A stretch of DNA of 64,000 bases from Baekduia soli. GTDB taxonomy: Bacteria; Actinomycetota; Thermoleophilia; Solirubrobacterales; Solirubrobacteraceae. The notes under the pieces are model-generated. The model was not told the origin of the DNA and did no database searches. It saw only the letters and a program-made list of their open reading frames with translations. This document shows, in pieces, positions 53,152-63,340 of this stretch. Each line of letters starts with the position of its first letter. The first letter of the stretch is position 1. The translations under genes were made by a program, and so were the position numbers. Where the stretch lies: NCBI RefSeq assembly GCF_007970665.1, contig NZ_CP042430.1:4526001-4590000 (forward strand). The letters run 5' to 3'.

Positions 53152-56100
53152 CCGGTCGGGGCCGACGGCCGGGGCGCGTCCCGGAGCGTGAGCTCCTCGG
53201 GGTGGTGGCAGAGCGCGCGCCGCCCTGGGCAGGTCAGGCACAGCGCGCGGTGCGGCTCGTCGGTGGGGACGAAGCGCCCGGCGGCGAGGTCGGCGATGCG
53301 GGCCTGGATGTCGGCGCGCAGGCGCGGGACGTCGGCGCGGTCGTAGACCGCGACCACCGGCGCGTGCGGGCGGGCCAGGTAGAGGTGGGCCACCTCGACG
53401 TCGGGTGCCCCGGCGCCGAGCGCGGCCAGGGCGTAGATGTGGCGCTGGATGCCGTAGTCGGCCTCGACGTGGGCCTCGAGGTCGGCGTCGCCGGCGACGA
53501 CGTCGGTCTTGTAGTCGACGACGAGCGCGCCGCCCTGTGCCTCGAAGGCCAGGACGTCGATCACGCCGTGCAGCAGCGGCGCCGCATCGTCGCCCAACCC
53601 GACGACGAAGCCGTGCTCGCGGCGCACGTCGGGCGCGGCGGCAAGGCGCCCGGCCAGCGGGCCGTCCACGAACGCGGCCACCAGGGCCTGCAGGTCGGCC
53701 ACGTCGGCGTCGGTGACCTCGGCCTCGTGCAGCTCGGCGAGCTCGCGGACCGCCTCGGCGCCGGGCGGTGCGGGCGCCGCAAGGTCCAGCCCCTCAAGCA
53801 GCAGGTGGGCCAGCGAGCCGCGCACGAGCGGGTCCAGACCGGCCGGCCCGCCGACCGCCGCGGGGTCCTCGCCGCACGCGGCCGCGGCCGTGGCGGCGTC
53901 GGCCTCCTCTCGCGGCAGGCGCAGCACGCGCTCGAGGTACCAGCGGTAGCCGCAGCGGTCGTAGGCCGACAGCGACGAGTAGCTCAGGGCCGCGGGCAGC
54001 GGCCGGGGCGGCGTGCCGGAGGTCGCGGGGCGCACGGGCGGCCCGCCGGCGCCGGCGCCGGCGGGCGGCGGCGCCGCGGCCGCCGCGGGCTCGGCGAACA
54101 GGTCGAGCGTGAGCTGGCCCCCGGGGGCGGCCGCGGGCGGCTCGGGCAGGCCGGGCCCGGGCGCCTCGGCGGCGACCGGCGAGGGCAGCGCACGCGGCAT
54201 GGCCGGAGGGGTCCGGTGCACGGTGACCGTGACGCGCGGCGCCGGCGCGGCGGGATCGGGGTCGCCCGGCCACGACTCGCCGTCGGGCGCCTCCGGCAGC
54301 GCGCGCTGGAGCCCGGCGACGACGCGCGGCGCCAGCCAGCGCAGCGGCGCGACGGCGGGCCGCGGCGCGCCGAGCCAGCGGTCGGCCTCGAACGTTCCGC
54401 TGAGCAGCAGCCGCTCCTGGGCGCGCGTCATCGCCACGTGCAGGATCCGCCGCTCCTCGTCGGCCCCCGCGGCCGCCTGCTCGTCGCGCAGCGCCTCCCA
54501 GTCCAGTGCCTTGGCCGACCCGCCGTCGACCGTGCGCAGCCGCAGGCCGACCCGGCCGCCCTGCACGAGCAGGTCGTCGGCGTCGCTGCGCCCGGCCCGG
54601 CCGAGGTCGGCGATGACGACCACCGCGAACTCCAGGCCCTTGGCGGCGTGCATCGTCATGAGGCGCACGGCACCCCCGGGGTTGCTCGGCGCGGCCTCCA
54701 CCGGCGCGTCGGTCTCGCGCGCCTGGGCCTCGAGCTCGGCCGTGGCGAGGTCGATGAGGCCGCGCAGGTCGCGCCCGCGGCGGCCCTCGAAGCCGGCGGC
54801 CAGGCGTTGCAGCTTGAGCACGTTGGCCCACCGCCGGCGCCCGCCGGGCAGGCCGAGCACGTGCAGGTCATAGCCCGTGCGGTCCACGGCGCGCTCCAGC
54901 AGCTCGTCGAGCCCCAGACGCGGGGCGCGCTCGCGCTCGGCGGCGAACCACGGGCAGAAGTTGGCAAGCGCGTCGCGGTCGGCGTCGGGCAGGTCGGCCG
55001 CCACCGGCGAGCGCTCGCCCGCGACGAAGGCCGACGCCAGCGCCTCCCAGCGCGCCCCGCGGGCGGTGCCGCGGGCCAGGATGGCCAGGCCGTCGGCGCC
55101 GAGGCCCACCAGCGGCGAGGCCAGCAGGCCGAAGAGCGCGAGCTCGTCGCGCGGGTTGGCCAGCGCGCCGAGGTAGGCGCACAGGTCGAGCACCTGCTGG
55201 CGTCCCCAGTAGCCGCGCCCGCCGGCCGCCAGCGTGGTCAGGCCCTCCTCCTCCAGCGCGCGCTCGAAGACCGCCATGTCGGTCGCGGCGCGCAGCAGCA
55301 CGACGACGTCGGCGGGATCGACCCCCTCCTCGCCGACCAGGGCGGCCACCCGGGCGGCCACGACCCGTGCCTCGGCGCGGCGGCGCTCGGGGCTCAGGGG
55401 CAGCGAGGCCAGCGTCTCCGGCGGCCACGCGGCGACCGCGTCGGCGTCGGTCAGCAGGAGCTCGACCCGCGCCCCAGAGGCCGTGTCCGCCGCCTCGCGC
55501 CCGGCCACGAACGGCACGTGGGCGGGGCCGTGCAGGTCGCCCGTGGCGTCGTCGATGACGCTCAGGATCTCCGGGCGGCTTCTGAAGTTGGCGGCCAGCG
55601 CGGCGGCGTCCCCGGTCTGCTGCAGCGCCGCGCGCTGGGCGCGGAAGATGCGCACGTCGGCGTGGCGGAAGCCGTAGATGGACTGCAGCTCGTCGCCGAC
55701 GACGAAGCGCTCGCCGCCCAGGAGCTCGAGCAGATGCAGCTGCACGGCGTTCGTGTCCTGGAACTCGTCGACCATCACCCGCTCGAACCGGTCGGCATAG
55801 GCCGCGCGCACGGCCGGCGCGTCGGCGAGCAGGTCGCGCGCCAGCAGCTCGAGGTCATCGAAGTCCAGGGCGCCGCGGGCGCGCTTGGCCGCCGCGTAGG
55901 CGTCGGCGTGCCGGCCGAGCAGCTCGTTGAGCAGGGCGACCGCCCGCGCGGCCAGGGCGTCGCGCGTGGCCCCGGCGAACACCTCCAGCGCGGCGAGGTA
56001 GGCCGCGCACGCGTCGCTCTTGAGGGCCTTGGTGTTGCCGGGCCGGAACGCGGCGGCCTCCAGGCCCGCGAGCGTCGGCGCGTTCCTCTCCAGGAGCTGC

Positions 56101-56813
56101 GTGCAGGCCGCCAGTGCGGCACCGGCCCCGGCGATCGTCTTGCCTTCCAGCCCCGCCAGGTCGGCCTGCGCGGCGCGCAGCGCCGCGGCCAGGGGCGCCG
56201 GGTCGGGTGCCTCGGCCCGCACGGGCGGCAGCGCAGGCCGCGTCATCCCGGAGCTGCGCAGCTGGTCGTGGGTGCGCACGATCGTCGCCTGGAGCGCGTC
56301 GACGCCGTAGGCCGCGGCGAGGTCGAGCGCCTCCTCGCGCTCGCCGGCCAGGAAGGCCGCCAGCGCCGCCTCAAAGGCCTCGGAGCGCACGTCGCGGGCC
56401 TCGGCGTCCTCGAGCACCCCGAACGCCGGGTCCAGCCCGGCGCGGACGGCGTGGGAGCGCAGGATGCGGGCGCACAGCCCGTGGAAGGTCGAGATCCACG
56501 CGGCCTCGAGGTCGCGGGCGCGGTCGCGGCGGCCGAGCTCGACGAAGCGCGCGCGCACCCGCGCCCGCAGCTCGCCGGCCGCCTTGTCGGTGAAGGTGAT
56601 CGCCAGGATCCGGCCGGGCTCCAGGTCGTCCTCGAGCACGGAGCGCACGAAGCGCTCGCTGAGCACGGAGGTCTTGCCCGACCCGGCGTTGGCCGAGAGC
56701 AGCAGCGCGCCCTCGCGGCGGGCGATCGCCGTGGCCTGCTGGGCCGTGAACGGCAGGCCGTCGCGGCCGACCATCGCCCCGCCGTCGTCGTACAGGCGCC
56801 CGGCGGCGGTCAT
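53148..56813 (-). CDS. UvrD-type helicase-nuclease, AddA-like
   Basis: 1221 aa. Walker A is 'ANAGSGKT' (41-48), Walker B 'VMVDEFQDTN', and further UvrD motifs are 'FRSRPEIL' and 'MTMHAAKGLEFAVVVIADLG'. The C-terminal nuclease has 'GVIDVLAFEAQGGALVVDYK' (PD-(D/E)XK with D-Y-K), and Cys residues in 'YDRCGYRWYLE' and 'CLTCPGRRALC' could hold an Fe-S cluster, as in AddB and AdnB. With the partner gene upstream (ATGA overlap) it forms an AddAB/AdnAB-like complex that resects double-strand breaks for recombination. A long Pro/Ala linker (about residues 900-960) separates helicase and nuclease. Confidence 0.9.
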   Translation of the reverse strand: MTAAGRLYDDGGAMVGRDGLPFTAQQATAIARREGALLLSANAGSGKTSVLSERFVRSVLEDDLEPGRILAITFTDKAAGELRARVRARFVELGRRDRARDLEAAWISTFHGLCARILRSHAVRAGLDPAFGVLEDAEARDVRSEAFEAALAAFLAGEREEALDLAAAYGVDALQATIVRTHDQLRSSGMTRPALPPVRAEAPDPAPLAAALRAAQADLAGLEGKTIAGAGAALAACTQLLERNAPTLAGLEAAAFRPGNTKALKSDACAAYLAALEVFAGATRDALAARAVALLNELLGRHADAYAAAKRARGALDFDDLELLARDLLADAPAVRAAYADRFERVMVDEFQDTNAVQLHLLELLGGERFVVGDELQSIYGFRHADVRIFRAQRAALQQTGDAAALAANFRSRPEILSVIDDATGDLHGPAHVPFVAGREAADTASGARVELLLTDADAVAAWPPETLASLPLSPERRRAEARVVAARVAALVGEEGVDPADVVVLLRAATDMAVFERALEEEGLTTLAAGGRGYWGRQQVLDLCAYLGALANPRDELALFGLLASPLVGLGADGLAILARGTARGARWEALASAFVAGERSPVAADLPDADRDALANFCPWFAAERERAPRLGLDELLERAVDRTGYDLHVLGLPGGRRRWANVLKLQRLAAGFEGRRGRDLRGLIDLATAELEAQARETDAPVEAAPSNPGGAVRLMTMHAAKGLEFAVVVIADLGRAGRSDADDLLVQGGRVGLRLRTVDGGSAKALDWEALRDEQAAAGADEERRILHVAMTRAQERLLLSGTFEADRWLGAPRPAVAPLRWLAPRVVAGLQRALPEAPDGESWPGDPDPAAPAPRVTVTVHRTPPAMPRALPSPVAAEAPGPGLPEPPAAAPGGQLTLDLFAEPAAAAAPPPAGAGAGGPPVRPATSGTPPRPLPAALSYSSLSAYDRCGYRWYLERVLRLPREEADAATAAAACGEDPAAVGGPAGLDPLVRGSLAHLLLEGLDLAAPAPPGAEAVRELAELHEAEVTDADVADLQALVAAFVDGPLAGRLAAAPDVRREHGFVVGLGDDAAPLLHGVIDVLAFEAQGGALVVDYKTDVVAGDADLEAHVEADYGIQRHIYALAALGAGAPDVEVAHLYLARPHAPVVAVYDRADVPRLRADIQARIADLAAGRFVPTDEPHRALCLTCPGRRALCHHPEELTLRDAPRPSAPTG

Positions 56814-59736
56814 GCCGTCATGCACCGGCAGATCGTCGGGTGCGCGCAGCCGCCGCCGTAGGCGCAGCGGTCGGGCGCCGGCGCCAGGGCGCCGCGGCGC
56901 AGCTCGGACACGGCGTCCCGCGCGGCCTGGGTGCACGCCTCCAGGAGGGCCTCGAGCTCCTCGGGCGCGACGCGGTCGGTGCCCACCGTGTCCAGCCCCG
57001 GGTCGGCGTCGCGCCGCACGGCGCCGCGGGGGCGCTGGGCGTCGGGCGCGGCGCCCAGCGGCTGGTAGAGGCCGCCGACGGGCTCCAGGCCGAGCACGTG
57101 GCGGACCATGAGCAGGTACAGCGCGACCTGGAGCTTGCCCTCGTCCTGCCAGCGGGCCTGCGCGGTCGCGGTCTTGCCCTTGTAGTCGTAGACGATGGCC
57201 TGGCGGGGGCTGCCGCCCGGCGCGAGGTCCACGCGGTCGATGCGCCCCGCGATCCGCAGCGCGCCGTCGTCGAGCTCCAGCGGCGGGTAGGGGTCCTCGG
57301 GCTGCCCGAACGTCACCTCGAACAGCGACGGCCGGAAGCTGCCGCCGGCGTGGGCGGCGTACTCCAGGTAGCGCAGCAGGTCGACCTCCAGGCGGCGCAG
57401 AGCGCTGCGCAGGCGCTCGGGGTTGGGCGAGATCCGGAAGTCCTGGGCGTGCTCGGCCAGCGCGGCGTGCACGAGCGCCCGCGCATCGGGCAGGCGCTCG
57501 GGGACCAGGCCGCCGCCGTCGGCGGCCAGCGCCGACAGCGCATGCTCGAGCACGCGGTGGGCCAGCTCGCCGCGCAGCATGGGCTCGGGGTCGGGGACCA
57601 GCACGGCCGGGCGCAGGTGGCGCTCGACGAACCAGCGCACGGGGCAGGAGGCCCACGCCTCCAGCTGCGAGGCCGACCACGTGTGGCGCTCGCGCAGCGG
57701 CCCCAGCGCCGCCGGAGCGCGCAGTGGGCCGATCGCCTCGGGCTGGGCGGGCGGGGCGTCGGCCGCGGCGAAGCGCGCCGCCTCGCGCTCGGTCGGCGCC
57801 GCGTCCCGGGGCCAGCCCGCGGCGCCGAGCTCGCGCCGCTGCGCCCGCTGCGCCCAGCCCGCATCGAGGAGGTCGGCGACGTCGTCGACGAGCAGCGACC
57901 GTACGCTCGGCGAGCCGTCGTCGGTGGCGGCGTGCCAGCCCAGGACCAGCAGCTCGGTGGGCCGCGAGACCGCGGCGTAGAAGAACAGGCGCTCGACCTG
58001 CAGCGCGTCCTCGTGCAGGCGCAGCCGCAGGCCCGTCGCCGCGTTGATCTCGCGCCGCTCGTCGTCGCCCAGGAACGGCTCAGGCCGCGACGGCGCCGGG
58101 AAGACACCCTCCTGCAGGCCGATGCAGAACAGGGCGCGCACGCGCCGCGCGCGCAGGCTCTGGGGCCGCGTGATCGTGATGCGCCCGGGCCCGGCCGGCG
58201 CGCCGAGGAACACGGGCAGCGCCTCGAGCGTGGCCGCCAGCTCGGCCGGGCCGGGCTGCATCGCCGGCGGCAGCGCGGCGAGCTCGGACAGGGCGCGGCG
58301 CAGCGCCGAGGCGACCCGGGCGTCGACCTCGCCCTCCTCGTCGAGCACGGGGGCCTGGCGGCGCCAGGGCGCCGCGAGCATCGTGGCGGCCTCGGCGGCC
58401 AGCCGCTCGCCGACGGCGCGCACCCCACCGCGCTCGTGGGCTCGGGCCAGGTGGTCCAGGGCCTCGAGGGGCCAGTGCTCCTGCTCCCACAGCGCCCGGG
58501 CCTCGCGCGCGGTGCGCGCTCCGTCGCGGCGGGCGCGCGCCTCGAGGCGGTCGGCGAACGCCGGCACGCGCAGGACGCCCGGGGTGCGCAGCCACGCCAG
58601 CAGATCGTCGGCGCTGCCGTCCAGCAGCGCGCAGCGCAGCAGCGCGATGAGCCCGCGGCCGAGCGCGGCGTGCCCGGCGCGGATCTCGCGGTCCAGCGCG
58701 ACGGGCAGGTCGTAGGCGCGGAACACCTGGTCCAGCAGCGGGGCGGCCGTCTCCAGGCCGCGGTGCACGACGGCGATCTCCTCGGGCGCCATGCCCCGCG
58801 CACCAGCGCGGCGATCCGGGCGGCGACGAGCTCGGCCTCGGCGCGCTCGCCCCCGCCCTGCAGCGCCTGGACGGCGTCGCCGGCGGGCGCGCGCGGGCGG
58901 TCGGGCTCGAAGAGGCCGCGCTCGAGGTGGTGCAGGACCGCGCGCGCCCCGGGCGCGTAGTACTCCGCGGAGGGCTCCAGGCGCTGCTCGGCGGCGCCGA
59001 GCGCCAGGAGCTCCTGGTGCAGCGTGGCGCGCGCGGCGAACGCGGCCCGCCCCGGCTCGAACGTCAGCGACAGCATGACGTCGGCGCCGACGGCGTTGGC
59101 CAGCGTGTCGACGACGTCGCGCTGCAGCGGGGTCAGGTCGTCGAAGCCGTAGAGGAAGACCGGCGTCCTGCCCCAGCGGCCCGGGGCGACCCGCAGCGCG
59201 TCCAGCGCGGCGGTGACGTGCTGGGCGCGGGCACGGCGCCCCGTCTGCTCCAGCGCGCGCCCGTGGGCGAGCACGAGCGCTCCGAGCTCGTCGGCGTAGG
59301 CACGCCGGGCGCCGTCGGGGCCCGCCCAGTCGCGGAGGGCGCGCACGAAGCGCGGCGGCGCGATGCGGGCCTCCCCCAGCTCGGCGCAGAAGCGCACGAG
59401 CGCCCGGGCGAAGCCGGGCGTGGCGGCCGCGTCGGCCAGGCGCTCCAGTGGCGTGGCGGCGATGGCCGCGGCGGCCACGCGCTCCTCCTGCAGCGGGCTG
59501 AGCACGCGCCCGGGCACGCGGGCGCGGACGGGCAGCTCGCGCAGGAACCCGTTGAGCGCCGAGACGCGGACGCCGAGCACCGCGCCGCCGGCCACGAGCT
59601 CGCGGCGGTAGCGCTCGACGTCGGCGAACGTCGGCACGACGAGCAGCGGCGACTGCGCCGAGCGGGCGCGCGCGGCGTCCAGGACGACACGTGCCTTGGC
59701 GGCGTTGGCGGGACCGGTGACGAGCGTGAGGGGCAT
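56810..59736 (-). pseudogene. AddB-like helicase-nuclease subunit, frameshifted
   Basis: About 975 aa if repaired. The N-terminal part (ATG at 59736) has a degenerate Walker A ('VTGPANAAKARVVLDAARAR') and 'TPLQRDVVDTLANAVGADVM'. It loses frame after 'VAARIAALVRG', and the C-terminal part resumes at 'MAPEEIAVVHRGLETAAPLL'. One extra base in the CCCC run at 58794-58797 (GGGG on the coding strand) restores 'VRGGMAPEEIAV'. The C-terminus holds the nuclease ('GRIDRVDLAPGG', 'VYDYKGKT') and Fe-S Cys ('WASCPVRWF', 'CAYGGGCAHPTIC'). Both subunits thus carry nuclease domains. The lesion is probably a sequencing error, since the downstream addA is intact and coupled. Confidence 0.82.
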
Positions 59737-59750
59737 CCGGGGGTCGTCAA

Positions 59751-59767
59751 GGGTGGCAGCGCCACCC
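59751..59767. repeat. inverted repeat upstream of addB
   Basis: GGGTGGC-AGC-GCCACCC, a perfect 7-bp stem with a three-nt loop, 15 bp upstream of the addB start and between it and the uvsE remnant. It could be an operator or a short terminator. Confidence 0.45.
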
Positions 59768-59839
59768 GACGGTGTGGCAGAACGGCGCAGGGCGGTCCGG
59801 GCGCCCGGTCGCACCCGCGGCGGGCCAGCGTGCCCGGGG

Positions 59840-60220
59840 ATGCGTCTCGGCTTGTCGGTGAAGGTCCTCTCCGACGGGGACCTGGCCTCCCACGACACGC
59901 GACGCCGGGCCGTCCGGGCCGTCGCTGGTCGTGTCGCTGGACCGCCTGGAGGCGAGCCTGCGCCACGCGGCCGCGCACGACATCGCGCTGTACAACGTGG
60001 GCCGGCGCGCCGAGCGCCGCCCTCGTGCCCGCGCCGGCGCGCGCCCACGCCGACACGATCGACCCGTTCGCGTTCGAGCGCCTGGTCCGCGAGATCGCCG
60101 CGGGCATCGACGCCGACGTCATGCTCGAGGCCAGGGCCAAGGACCTCGCGCTTGCTGGCCCTGCGGGACCACCCGGAGGAGCGCGGCCTGGCCGTCGGCC
60201 GCGCCCCGGCTCACCGGTAG
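59840..60220 (+). pseudogene. degraded remnant of a UvsE-type UV-damage endonuclease gene
   Basis: Pieces of one family appear in three frames. Near the start is 'RLGLSVKVLSDGDLASHDTR', then 'VVSLDRLEASLRHAAAHDIA', then 'HADTIDPFAFERLVREIAAG' and 'ADVMLEARAKDLAL', then 'LLALRDHPEERGL'. They follow the order of a UvsE/UvdE endonuclease: N-terminal strand, first helix, and the C-terminal 'DVMLEAKxKDLALL' block. Roughly 150 residues of the middle barrel are missing, and at least three frame changes are needed, including an added base near 60151. Unlike the other frameshifted genes this cannot be one base-calling error, so it is most likely a true relic. Confidence 0.6.
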
Positions 60221-61026
60221 CCCCAGGCCTTCAGGCGCCGCAGCAGCAGCGCCCGGTACTGCGGGCGGATCCGGTGGCGGCGCAGCTGGTGGGCCAGCTC
60301 GGCCCGCGCCGTCGCCGCGCGTCCCAGGGAGTACTCGTCGGCGACGTAGGCCGCCAGCAGGCCGCGCACGTCGTCGCCCCGGCGCAGGCGTCGCAGGTCG
60401 CGCAGTTGGCGGCGGGCGTCGGCGGCCACGACGGCCGGGAAGCGCCGCGTGACGTCGGCCACGGCGCCGTGGGTCACCTGCAGCACCTGGGCCGGGAACC
60501 CGGAGGCCGCGAACGCCGTGAAGGCCCCGGAGAAGCGCGGGTCGGCGCCGACGAGCTCCGGCCGCCCGTCGCCGTCCGCGTCACGCAGCCGGTAGCCCAC
60601 GTCGCCCCAGAAGATGTCGGTCGGCGTGTAGGCGCTGCCGTCGAACGTCAGCACGCGCGTGGTCACGCAGCAGTGCGCGCCGCCGGAGAACGTGTCCACG
60701 AGGACCTCGGGCTCGCCGTCGGCGTCGAGGTCGGCCACCTTGAGCACGGAGTCGCCCGGCGCAGTGTGGGCGTCGTCGGCGACGAGGATGCAGCCCTCCT
60801 GGCAGATGTCGGTGATCGCGACGTCGTAGGACACGCCCGCGCGGGTGATCGCCAGCCGCGGGTCGGTGATCCCGAAGTCGGCAGCGCCCCAGGACAGCGT
60901 CGCGGACGTCGCCCCGGCGGCATGCGTGACCGTGCCCGCGTCCATCGCGGGCGCCGGCGCGGCGTACAGCGCCAGGACCGCCAGCGTGCCGGCCAGGCCG
61001 GCGCCGAGGGGCCTACGCCGCCGCAC
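60211..61026 (-). CDS. secreted FG-GAP/VCBS-like repeat protein
   Basis: 271 aa. The GTG at 61026 begins a signal peptide ('RRRRPLGAGLAGTLAVLALY', cleavage near 'PAMDAG') and overlaps the topoisomerase III stop by 14 bp. Two calcium-type repeats are visible: 'KVADLDADGEPEVLVDTFSG' and 'LRDADGDGRPELVGAD', the D-x-D-x-D-G loops of FG-GAP/VCBS proteins. Cys pairs in 'DICQEGC' and 'AHCCVTTR' may form disulfides outside the cell. The C-terminal 90 residues are Arg-rich and helical. Function is unknown; exported Ca-binding or cell-surface roles are typical. Confidence 0.72.
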   Translation of the reverse strand: MRRRRPLGAGLAGTLAVLALYAAPAPAMDAGTVTHAAGATSATLSWGAADFGITDPRLAITRAGVSYDVAITDICQEGCILVADDAHTAPGDSVLKVADLDADGEPEVLVDTFSGGAHCCVTTRVLTFDGSAYTPTDIFWGDVGYRLRDADGDGRPELVGADPRFSGAFTAFAASGFPAQVLQVTHGAVADVTRRFPAVVAADARRQLRDLRRLRRGDDVRGLLAAYVADEYSLGRAATARAELAHQLRRHRIRPQYRALLLRRLKAWGYR

Positions 61027-63277
61027 TCTCGTCGTCGCCGGTGCCGGACGTCGCCGCCACGGGCGTCGCGGCCGCGGCCTCGTCCTCGGCCTCGGGCGGC
61101 TTGGCGCCCTCCTTGGCCCACGGCTCGTCGAACTCCACGCGCCAGCGGCCCTCCTCGTTCTGCATGAGCGCGAGGCGGGCCCGGAACGACCGTCCGCTGC
61201 GACCCTTGAAGCCCGTGACGGGCTTCTCGGTGCGCCCGCGGGCGATGAGCTCCTTGGCGATGGCGGGCGGCATGTTCTTGCCCGCCTTGGACTTCCAGAT
61301 GACGAAGCCGCAGCCCGGGTCCTCGCGGCCCCAGCACGAGTAGCCCTTGCGGTTCTCGACGATGTCGCGGCCGCAGACCGGGCACGGGCCCAGGTTGGCG
61401 CGCGGGATGCGGACGTCCTTGAGCTTGGCGTCGAGCTCGCCCACCGTCGAGCCGGCGAACTTGGCGATGTCGGCCATGAAGCGCTTGCGCTCCTGGTCGC
61501 CGCGCTCGATCTCGGCCAGCCGGCGCTCCCAGTCACCGGTCAGCGACGGCGAGGTCAGCGGGTGCTCGCCGAGCAGGCGGATGACGTTCATGCCCTTCTC
61601 CGTGGGCACGAGGGCACGGCCGTCGCGCTCGACGTAGCCGACGTCGATGAGCCGCTCGATGATCGCCGCCCGCGTGGCCGGCGTGCCGATGCCCGACTCC
61701 TTCATGACCTCGCGCAGCTCGTCGTCGTCGACGAGCTTGCCCGCGGTCTCCATGGCGCCCAGCAGCGAGGCGTCGCTGTAGCGCCGCGGCGGCTTGGTCT
61801 CCTTGGCCAGGACCTCGACCGAGCGCGTCTCGACGCCCTCGCCCTGCTCGAGCTTGGGCAGCGTCTGGTCGCGGCCCTCGTCGTCCTCGTCGCGCGGGGC
61901 GCCGTCGTCGGCCTCCTCGCCATAGACGCCGCGCCAGCCGGGGACGACGAGCACCTTGCCGCGCGTCCGGAAGATGTGCTCGGAGACCGTCGTCTCGATC
62001 CGCGTGTTCTCGAAGACCGCCTCGGGGTGGAAGACCGCGAGGAACCGGCGCGCGACCATGTCGTACACCTTGCGGTCGTCGTCGTTCATCTTCTCGAGCT
62101 TGTGCGAGGCGTTGGTCGGGATGATCGCGTGGTGGTCGCCCACCTTCGCGTCGTCGACGACCCGCGACAGCGGCAGCAGGTCGAGCCCGGCGACGTAGGC
62201 GGCGCCGGCCGCGTACTCCTTGTGCTCACCGACGTGGCCGGCGATCGGCTTGAGCTCGGGGACCATGTCGGACGTCAGGAAGCGCGAGCTCGTGCGCGGG
62301 TAGGTCAGCGCCTTGTGCTCCTCGTAGCAGCGCTGGGCGGCGGCGAGCGTGCGCCGCGCGGAGAAGCCGAAGCGGGTGTTGGCCTCGCGCTGCAGCGACG
62401 TGAGGTCGTACAGGAGCGGCGCCTTCTCCTTGCGCGTCGTCTTCTCGAGCTTGGTGATCGAACCGCGCCGGTCGCGCACGGCGGCGGCGATCGCCTCGGC
62501 CTCCTCGGCGGTCCCGACGCGGGGCTTGGCGCCGGCGTGGAAGCGGCCCTCGTAGGTCCGCTCGCCCTCGGCGGCGAAGCGCGCGTCGACGAGCCAGTAG
62601 GGCTCGGGCACGAACGCGCGGATCTCCTCCTCGCGACGGGTCAGGATGGCGAGCGTCGGCGTCTGGACGCGGCCGAGCGAGACGGCGCCGTCGAACGACG
62701 AGCGCAGCCGGATCGTCGCGGCGCGGGTGGCGTTCATCCCGACGATCCAGTCGGCCTCCGACCGCGAGCGCGCGGCGTCCTCGAGGGTCGCCATCTCCTC
62801 GCCGTCGCGCAGCTGCCCGAACGCCTCGCGCATCGCGTCGTTGGTCATCGAGTTCAGCCACAGCCGCTTGACGGGCTTCTTGGCGCCCGCCTTCTCGAAG
62901 AGATAGGCGAAGATGAGCTCGCCCTCGCGGCCGGCGTCGCAGGCGTTGATGACGACGTCGACGTCGTCGCGGCGCAGGAGCTGGCGCACGACCGACATCT
63001 GCTTCTGGGAGCGCTCATCGCGCACGACGAGCTTGAAGCGCGCGGGCACGATCGGCAGGTCGGCCATCCGCCACTTCTTGTACTTGTCGTCGTACTCGTC
63101 GGGCTCGGCGAGCTGGACGAGATGGCCCACGGCCCAGCTGATGACGTGCTCGGGGCCCTCGAGCCAGCGCTCGGTCTTCTCCCCCGCCCCGGTCTTCTTC
63201 TCGAACGGGCCCGGAAGGATCCGCGCGAGGTCGCGGCCGACGGACGGCTTCTCGGCGATGACGAGGGTCTTTCCCAT
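61013..63277 (-). CDS. type IA DNA topoisomerase (topoisomerase III/TopB-like)
   Basis: 754 aa. The Toprim domain begins 'LVIAEKPSVGRDLARIL' and carries 'NACDAGREGELIFAY' (114-120). The catalytic Tyr326 is in 'HKALTYPRTSSRFLTSD'. After a Glu/Asp-rich insert ('DGAPRDEDDEGRDQ'), the C-terminus has a topoisomerase zinc ribbon ('GPCPVCGRDIVENRKGYSCW', 'DPGCGF') and an acidic Ala-rich tail. The length and 'GRVQTPTLAILTRREEEIR' pattern fit TopB rather than TopA. The start has TACGCT (complement of 63288-63293) ten nt upstream. It would act in decatenation beside the AddAB repair genes. Confidence 0.93.
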   Translation of the reverse strand: MGKTLVIAEKPSVGRDLARILPGPFEKKTGAGEKTERWLEGPEHVISWAVGHLVQLAEPDEYDDKYKKWRMADLPIVPARFKLVVRDERSQKQMSVVRQLLRRDDVDVVINACDAGREGELIFAYLFEKAGAKKPVKRLWLNSMTNDAMREAFGQLRDGEEMATLEDAARSRSEADWIVGMNATRAATIRLRSSFDGAVSLGRVQTPTLAILTRREEEIRAFVPEPYWLVDARFAAEGERTYEGRFHAGAKPRVGTAEEAEAIAAAVRDRRGSITKLEKTTRKEKAPLLYDLTSLQREANTRFGFSARRTLAAAQRCYEEHKALTYPRTSSRFLTSDMVPELKPIAGHVGEHKEYAAGAAYVAGLDLLPLSRVVDDAKVGDHHAIIPTNASHKLEKMNDDDRKVYDMVARRFLAVFHPEAVFENTRIETTVSEHIFRTRGKVLVVPGWRGVYGEEADDGAPRDEDDEGRDQTLPKLEQGEGVETRSVEVLAKETKPPRRYSDASLLGAMETAGKLVDDDELREVMKESGIGTPATRAAIIERLIDVGYVERDGRALVPTEKGMNVIRLLGEHPLTSPSLTGDWERRLAEIERGDQERKRFMADIAKFAGSTVGELDAKLKDVRIPRANLGPCPVCGRDIVENRKGYSCWGREDPGCGFVIWKSKAGKNMPPAIAKELIARGRTEKPVTGFKGRSGRSFRARLALMQNEEGRWRVEFDEPWAKEGAKPPEAEDEAAAATPVAATSGTGDDESAAA

Positions 63278-63340
63278 GTGGGTCCGCAGCGTAGCGGTCG
63301 GGCCGCGCGGTGCGGCCGGCTGTGGCGAAGTCGTGACAGG

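Noticed and set aside
52794-56861. A 1355-codon plus-strand frame opposite addA
   Set aside because: Same cause: the real gene is the minus-strand helicase-nuclease with intact Walker motifs.
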